Below, one piece after another: positions 6,004-8,667 of a stretch of 8,667 nucleotides of DNA. Made by a program: the position numbers and the translations under genes. Numbering within the stretch: position 1 is the stretch's first letter; every line of letters begins with the position of its first letter. Origin of the DNA: CAYNYM01 sp049366815 (GTDB taxonomy: Bacteria; Desulfobacterota; DSM-4660; Desulfatiglandales; HGW-15); contig JBMNCO010000147.1 in NCBI GenBank assembly GCA_049366815.1, positions 1 to 8,667 on the forward strand, given 5' to 3'. Under the pieces are notes generated by a model. It was not told where the DNA came from. It made no database searches and saw only the letters and a program-made list of their open reading frames with translations.

Positions 6004-7353
6004 TCAGCACAGTGCCGATTGAACGGCCTCCGCGATTTGACGGCAGTATGCCTCGGCCAAGTTATCCGTAGGCCCTTCCACCATGACCCGGCACATGCTC
6101 TGGGTGCCGGAATAACGCACCAGGACCCTCCCCTGATCACCCAGTTCCGATTCGACCTGTCTTATGGCTTGGACGATTTCCGGCACCGTTTCAATGGCGG
6201 GTTTCCTCTTCACCTCGACATTCACGAGTCTCTGTGGAAAGAGATCCATCATCGCGGCCAGTTCGGACAGGGGCCTGTCCTGCCTTATCATGGCCGAGAT
6301 CAACTGGAGTGAGGCTATGATACCGTCCCCTGTGGTGTGGTGCTCCAGGAAGATCATATGCCCGGAATCCTCTCCTCCGACGACCGCCCCCCCCTTCAGC
6401 ATGTCCTCAAGGACATAACGATCCCCGACCCTGGAGGCCTGGTACCTGAAACCAAGTTTTCGACAAGCCAGCCTGAGCCCGAGGTTACTCATGACCGTAC
6501 TGACCACCAGATTGTTTTTGAGTCTGCCCTGTTCTTTGAGCGAACGAGCGCAGATGATCAGGATTTGATCACCTGTGAGCTTGTGGCCCTTTTCATCCAC
6601 CGCAATCAGCCTGTCTCCGTCTCCGTCAAAGGCCAGTCCAAGTGAAGCCCGGCTCGCCAGGACCTTTTCTTCCAGATCCCGGGTATATTGAGATCCGCAT
6701 CCTTCGTTGATATTGAGGCCGTCAGGTTGATCGTGGATGACCTCCACATCCGCACCCAACCGGGAAAAGGTCTCCGGTGCGACCTTGTATGTGGCGCCGT
6801 TTGCGGTGTCCAGGACGATTTTCATCCCGGCCATGGAAAGGTCCCGGGGGAAGGTTTCCCCCAAAAATGAGATGTATTGTCCGGCCGCATCCTCCAGGTC
6901 AAAGGGGCGGCCCAATCTGCTGGAATGGGGCACCATCTCCTGAAGGCGGTTCCCGAGGATGAGTCCTTCGACCTCTTCCTCCTGGGCGTCGGTGAGTTTG
7001 AAGCCGCTGCCTGAGAAGATTTTGATGCCGTTATCCTGGTAGGGGTTGTGGGATGCCGAGATGACAATACCGGCGTCCGCCCCGTTGCGCGACGTGATCA
7101 AGGCGATGCCGGGGGTGGGGAGAACTCCCGCCGGACAGGGATCGCCCCCCATTGAAATGATTCCCGCCGTCAGGGCGCTTTGAATCATGGGGCCTGAAAG
7201 GCGTGTGTCCCTGCCCAAGACGATCCGGGGCCGAGCCCTTTTTTTCGACAAGAGGTGAGAAACGGCCTGTCCTACTGAAAAGGCCGTCATGACATCCATA
7301 GGGTACCTGTTGGCTTCTCCCCTGATGCCATCCGTTCCAAAGAGTCCGCCCAT
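6004..7353 (-). CDS. glmM: Phosphoglucosamine mutase
   Basis: GlmM interconverts glucosamine-6-phosphate and glucosamine-1-phosphate, the step before GlmU in making UDP-GlcNAc for peptidoglycan and LPS. All active-site elements are visible. The phosphorylated serine S101 lies in S-A-S-H-N-P. The magnesium loop D-G-D-G-D-R spans 243-248. The sugar-binding G-G-E-D-S-G-H spans 326-332. The phosphate-binding loop R-Y-S-G-T-Q spans 413-418. The N-terminal G-T-D-G-I-R-G is also intact. Length 449 is normal for the family (about 445-450). The frame opens at a TTG at 7374, but the ATG at 7353 is chosen: GGGGAG (complement of 7361-7366) sits seven bases ahead of it, and the protein then begins M-G-G-L-F-G-T-D-G as usual. 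The beta-helix gene ends about 34 bases upstream and the HAD gene starts within ten bases downstream. Confidence 0.97.
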   Translation of the reverse strand: MGGLFGTDGIRGEANRYPMDVMTAFSVGQAVSHLLSKKRARPRIVLGRDTRLSGPMIQSALTAGIISMGGDPCPAGVLPTPGIALITSRNGADAGIVISASHNPYQDNGIKIFSGSGFKLTDAQEEEVEGLILGNRLQEMVPHSSRLGRPFDLEDAAGQYISFLGETFPRDLSMAGMKIVLDTANGATYKVAPETFSRLGADVEVIHDQPDGLNINEGCGSQYTRDLEEKVLASRASLGLAFDGDGDRLIAVDEKGHKLTGDQILIICARSLKEQGRLKNNLVVSTVMSNLGLRLACRKLGFRYQASRVGDRYVLEDMLKGGAVVGGEDSGHMIFLEHHTTGDGIIASLQLISAMIRQDRPLSELAAMMDLFPQRLVNVEVKRKPAIETVPEIVQAIRQVESELGDQGRVLVRYSGTQSMCRVMVEGPTDNLAEAYCRQIAEAVQSALC

Positions 7354-7387
7354 ATATTTTCTCCCCGGTCGCAAAATTTCTTAGGGA

Positions 7388-8641
7388 TCACCCTTTGCTG
7401 AATTGGAAAGATGGGAGCACGGAGGAGGCGCTTCCCATGAGCGAGTTGACGAGACCGGTCAACCATTTGGTCCCCAGTCCCGATACGGCCGCAGGGAGGG
7501 AGGTCATGGTCTCAATGTAGCCGGCCTTGTGTCCTGTCCTGTACTGATCCAAGGCTTCCAGAAATTGGTTCCGAACATCAGAGTCTGTTTCCGACGGCAT
7601 GTCTGAGTGGAAAATTTCGCAGATATCCTGAACCCTTTCGGTAAATTCCCGTCTCAGCCCGATCAGTCCCTCCCTTTTCTTCGACCCTGTCTCCGAAGCG
7701 GACAGCTTCGAGGCCATGGCCTCGAGTCGTTTGAGTCTTTCATCCACCGCCATCCCCAATTTTTCAAGTACGCCCTGATAAAGGAATGATCCGAATTCGC
7801 AGGACTCGAAAAAGGACCGCCTCACATGGAGATACCACGCTTTGAGGGCCAGGAGGTTGGCCAGATAGAGCAGGTTGTTTGTGACGATGCGACCCAGCCC
7901 CCTATAGGCCCCGGGCGTAAAGTCGATCACAGCACTTCGGTGGGTCCTGGGGATGATCATTTTGTTGTCCTGCATGACATCTCTTCGCAGAATGCTCCCG
8001 GCGGACACCACGTTGCCGTAGTTCAGCCGCAGGGGGCCGACCATACCCCCCTGCCCTCCGAGAAAGATGGGCGGCTGATTGAGCATGACGCCCCGTGGCA
8101 CGTCCCCTATCAGGGAGGCCGTGGTCTTGTCACCTTCCGGCGTGAAATTGAAATGGATGTAGGCGCTTCCCACCTCGCTGTGGTCTCTGCGGCCGGTCCC
8201 GCCTGCCATGAGGCAGTCACAAAAATTGATGAGGCTTCCGAGGGTGACAAAGGGAAAGAGAATCGTTTGTTTGAGACCGACGCAGTGTGCCCCGTTGGCC
8301 TGCTCCTCCAGCAGACACGCTTCCCGCACATGGGCACCCGCACCCATGCTTGAGCCTTCCAGAAAGACGGATTCTCTAAAGAATCCTCCCTTTAACCGGA
8401 CTTCGGGACCGATCTGGCAATTGTCGATCGTCGCAGGCCCTTCAGCTCCAATCTGTGCGCCATTGGAGATCAGCGTTTTCTGACCGTAGATCCGACAACC
8501 GGGATATATCCTGACCCCATGGCCCGAGATGTGCTCGACCATGACCTCGTCCCCGATATCGAGGGTGAGCGGGTTGGGTATGTCAACCCCCTTCCGCATC
8601 AATTGAAGGATCTTGTCATAACCGCGGGGTTTGAACTCCAC
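7388..8641 (-). CDS. Left-handed beta-helix protein related to the GlmU acetyltransferase domain
   Basis: This 417-residue protein lacks the N-terminal nucleotidyltransferase domain of GlmU. Residues about 40-220 carry hexapeptide-type repeats (I-G-A-E-G, I-G-P-E-V, V-G-S-A-Y), i.e. a left-handed beta-helix. The stretch S-E-V-G-S-A-Y-I-H-F-N-F, then G-D-K-T-T-A-S-L-I-G-D and V-S-A-G-S-I-L-R-R-D-V follows the GlmU acetyltransferase pattern. In that comparison, made from memory, N165 and K172 fall at the GlmU Asn-Tyr and Lys positions. I see no clear counterpart of the catalytic histidine. Residues about 245-417 are helical, with charged coiled-coil-like segments at 298-345, and are not recognised. 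The GTG start at 8641 has a GGAGG Shine-Dalgarno five bases upstream. The frame stays open to the window edge without another start. Position before glmM suggests an amino-sugar role; the exact activity is unknown. Confidence 0.75.
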   Translation of the reverse strand: MEFKPRGYDKILQLMRKGVDIPNPLTLDIGDEVMVEHISGHGVRIYPGCRIYGQKTLISNGAQIGAEGPATIDNCQIGPEVRLKGGFFRESVFLEGSSMGAGAHVREACLLEEQANGAHCVGLKQTILFPFVTLGSLINFCDCLMAGGTGRRDHSEVGSAYIHFNFTPEGDKTTASLIGDVPRGVMLNQPPIFLGGQGGMVGPLRLNYGNVVSAGSILRRDVMQDNKMIIPRTHRSAVIDFTPGAYRGLGRIVTNNLLYLANLLALKAWYLHVRRSFFESCEFGSFLYQGVLEKLGMAVDERLKRLEAMASKLSASETGSKKREGLIGLRREFTERVQDICEIFHSDMPSETDSDVRNQFLEALDQYRTGHKAGYIETMTSLPAAVSGLGTKWLTGLVNSLMGSASSVLPSFQFSKG

Positions 8642-8667
8642 TCCTGCCTCCGGAGAAATAAATGGGG

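Noticed and set aside
7826..8353. A 175-codon + strand frame antisense to the beta-helix gene
   Set aside because: It has no domain, shows the composition of an antisense shadow, and the minus-strand gene has clear family motifs and a ribosome-binding site.
1..8667. CRISPR array, tRNA or rRNA genes, prophage or defence genes
   Set aside because: No regularly spaced short repeats, no cloverleaf or rRNA-like segments and no such proteins were seen on either strand.

Overview
The window is a moderately GC-rich stretch of a Gram-negative bacterial chromosome. The mix points to a deltaproteobacterial (Desulfobacterota-like) host: two lipoproteins, an MltF-type lytic transglycosylase, a PhoU-like/Pit pair and a GlmM with an R-Y-S-G-T-Q phosphate loop. 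This placement is an inference from protein style; there is no marker gene. No RNA genes or CRISPR array are visible.

Left half (+ strand). A periplasmic, lipid-anchored lytic transglycosylase of the MltF type (171-1520) is followed by a PhoU-like DUF47 protein (1764-2414) and a Pit-family phosphate permease (2424-3368). These two are separated by a single stop codon in the same frame. Next come a small LEA14/WHy-domain lipoprotein (3495-3995) and a serine beta-lactamase-fold hydrolase with a TTG start (4053-5141).

Right half (- strand, convergent). Transcription runs from 8641 down to 5171. A left-handed beta-helix protein related to the GlmU acetyltransferase domain (7388-8641) is followed by phosphoglucosamine mutase GlmM (6004-7353) and a HAD-family phosphatase (5171-5995), tightly packed as one probable operon. 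GlmM makes GlcN-1-P, so the beta-helix neighbour may act on the amino-sugar branch that feeds peptidoglycan and LPS.

Mobile DNA. The most interesting structure is not a gene. The mltF/DUF47 intergenic region holds a roughly 130-bp imperfect palindrome (1529-1658) flanked by a perfect 9-bp direct repeat (1520-1528 and 1659-1667), as expected of a transposed miniature element (MITE). Its right end matches positions 31-58 at 20 of 28 bases. The homology stops at the same base where the direct repeat begins. Inside that second end, a minus-strand ribosome-binding site and ATG start (position 14) read out of the window. The left edge therefore looks like the terminus of an insertion sequence, possibly the relative that mobilises the small element. 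Only about 58 bp of it are present, so its family cannot be named.
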